DNA of 6,186 nt from Anaerolineae bacterium (GTDB lineage: Bacteria > Chloroflexota > Anaerolineae > SSC4 > Amarolineaceae), in NCBI GenBank assembly GCA_013693795.1, contig CP059258.1, forward strand, positions 845,971 to 852,156. The letters run 5' to 3'. Numbering within the stretch: the stretch's first letter is position 1; each line of letters starts with the position of its first letter. The notes under the pieces were generated by a model that was not told the origin of the DNA, did no database searches, and saw only the letters and a program-made list of their open reading frames with translations. Position numbers and translations under genes: made by a program. Below, piece by piece: positions 5,732 to 6,186 of this stretch.

Positions 5732-6186
5732 TCAGACATCCACGAATACCCCACGCCCCGTGGTCACCCGCCCCACCACCCACGCGGTCTGGCCCGCGGC
5801 GGCACAGGCCCCCATGAACGCGGCCAACCCAGCCGCCGGCACCGCCAGCAGCAAGCCACCCGATGTCTGTGGGTCGTGCAGGAGGCGCTCATCGACCCGG
5901 GTCAGCGCGGTCGGCTGCACCTGTGGCCCATAATAGGCCCGGTTGGCCTCAGTGCCACCCGGCGCCATGCCGGCCTCGGCATACGCCCGCGCACCGGGCA
6001 GGAGGGGCAGGGCAGACATCGACAGGCGCAGCGCGGCCGAACCGCCGGCGGCCATCTCGACGGCATGACCCAACAGGCCAAACCCGGTGATGTCCGTGGC
6101 ACAGCGCACGCCCACGGCCAATCCGGCCTGCGCGGCGGCACGGTTGAGTTGCAGCATATTCTCCACCGCCGCCGTCACGTGCGGGG
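5732..6186 (-). CDS. selD: Selenide, water dikinase, C-terminal part (partial)
   Basis: The frame is open from the right edge of the window to TGA at 5734-5732 and gives the last 151 residues of a protein that is about 345 residues in other bacteria. SelD makes selenophosphate from selenide and ATP, the selenium donor for selenocysteine and for selenouridine in tRNA; it acts as a soluble dimer. The family-specific ATDITGFGLLGHAVEM and the later LHDPQTSGGLLLAVP are both present, in the right order and spacing, together with a final VVGRVT strand. The N-terminal half, with the catalytic Cys/Sec and Lys, lies outside the window, so I cannot say whether SelD itself carries selenocysteine. Unlike its neighbours it shows no frame break here. 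No selenocysteine tRNA or SelA/SelB gene is visible in the window. Confidence 0.95.
   Translation of the reverse strand, partial: PHVTAAVENMLQLNRAAAQAGLAVGVRCATDITGFGLLGHAVEMAAGGSAALRLSMSALPLLPGARAYAEAGMAPGGTEANRAYYGPQVQPTALTRVDERLLHDPQTSGGLLLAVPAAGLAAFMGACAAAGQTAWVVGRVTTGRGVFVDV

Noticed and set aside
1..6186. CRISPR array, tRNA, rRNA or transposase genes
   Set aside because: No regularly spaced repeats, no tRNA- or rRNA-like sequence and no transposase motif were seen on either strand.

Overview
The window looks like chromosomal or accessory DNA from a high-GC bacterium. A Chloroflexota-like organism is my best guess, but it is weakly supported. It rests on general protein style (TPR-S24 and SPFH proteins, SelD beside a TIM-barrel isomerase) and on a Gram-positive-type SOS box; no marker gene or RNA gene is present. 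Apart from the left 560 bases, nearly everything is read from the minus strand.

Left end (1-558, plus strand): the last codons of an unidentified gene (1-72). A strong-looking promoter follows, with an extended -10 element and an overlapping LexA-type palindrome GAAC-N4-GTTC (96-139). Next comes a 67-bp palindromic miniature element with TAA duplications (166-238), then a 74-codon gene (334-558) whose Shine-Dalgarno sits in the loop of a small hairpin.

Centre (560-4246, minus strand): a tightly packed set transcribed right to left. It encodes a polytopic SPFH/band-7 membrane protein (4246-2857), a TPR protein fused to an S24 (LexA/UmuD-like) peptidase (2854-1876), and an unrecognised protein of about 429 residues with a duplicated Pro/Ser/Ala linker (1838-560). 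A membrane scaffold beside a serine protease is a plausible functional module. With the SOS-type promoter next door, it is the best candidate here for an undescribed system.

Between operons (4247-4794): no convincing gene, only short ORF fragments and small inverted repeats. Right end (4795-6186, minus strand): the C-terminal half of SelD (selenide, water dikinase), followed after 15 bases by a sugar phosphate isomerase/epimerase-type TIM-barrel gene.

Four of the genes are split over several frames. I traced about 19 frame changes. Each can be repaired by restoring one or two bases, mostly in a short homopolymer and twice in a GCGCG tract, and the repaired lengths come out as whole codons. 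This is the signature of an incompletely polished long-read (or pyrosequencing) assembly rather than of gene decay, so I annotate the repaired spans as genes.
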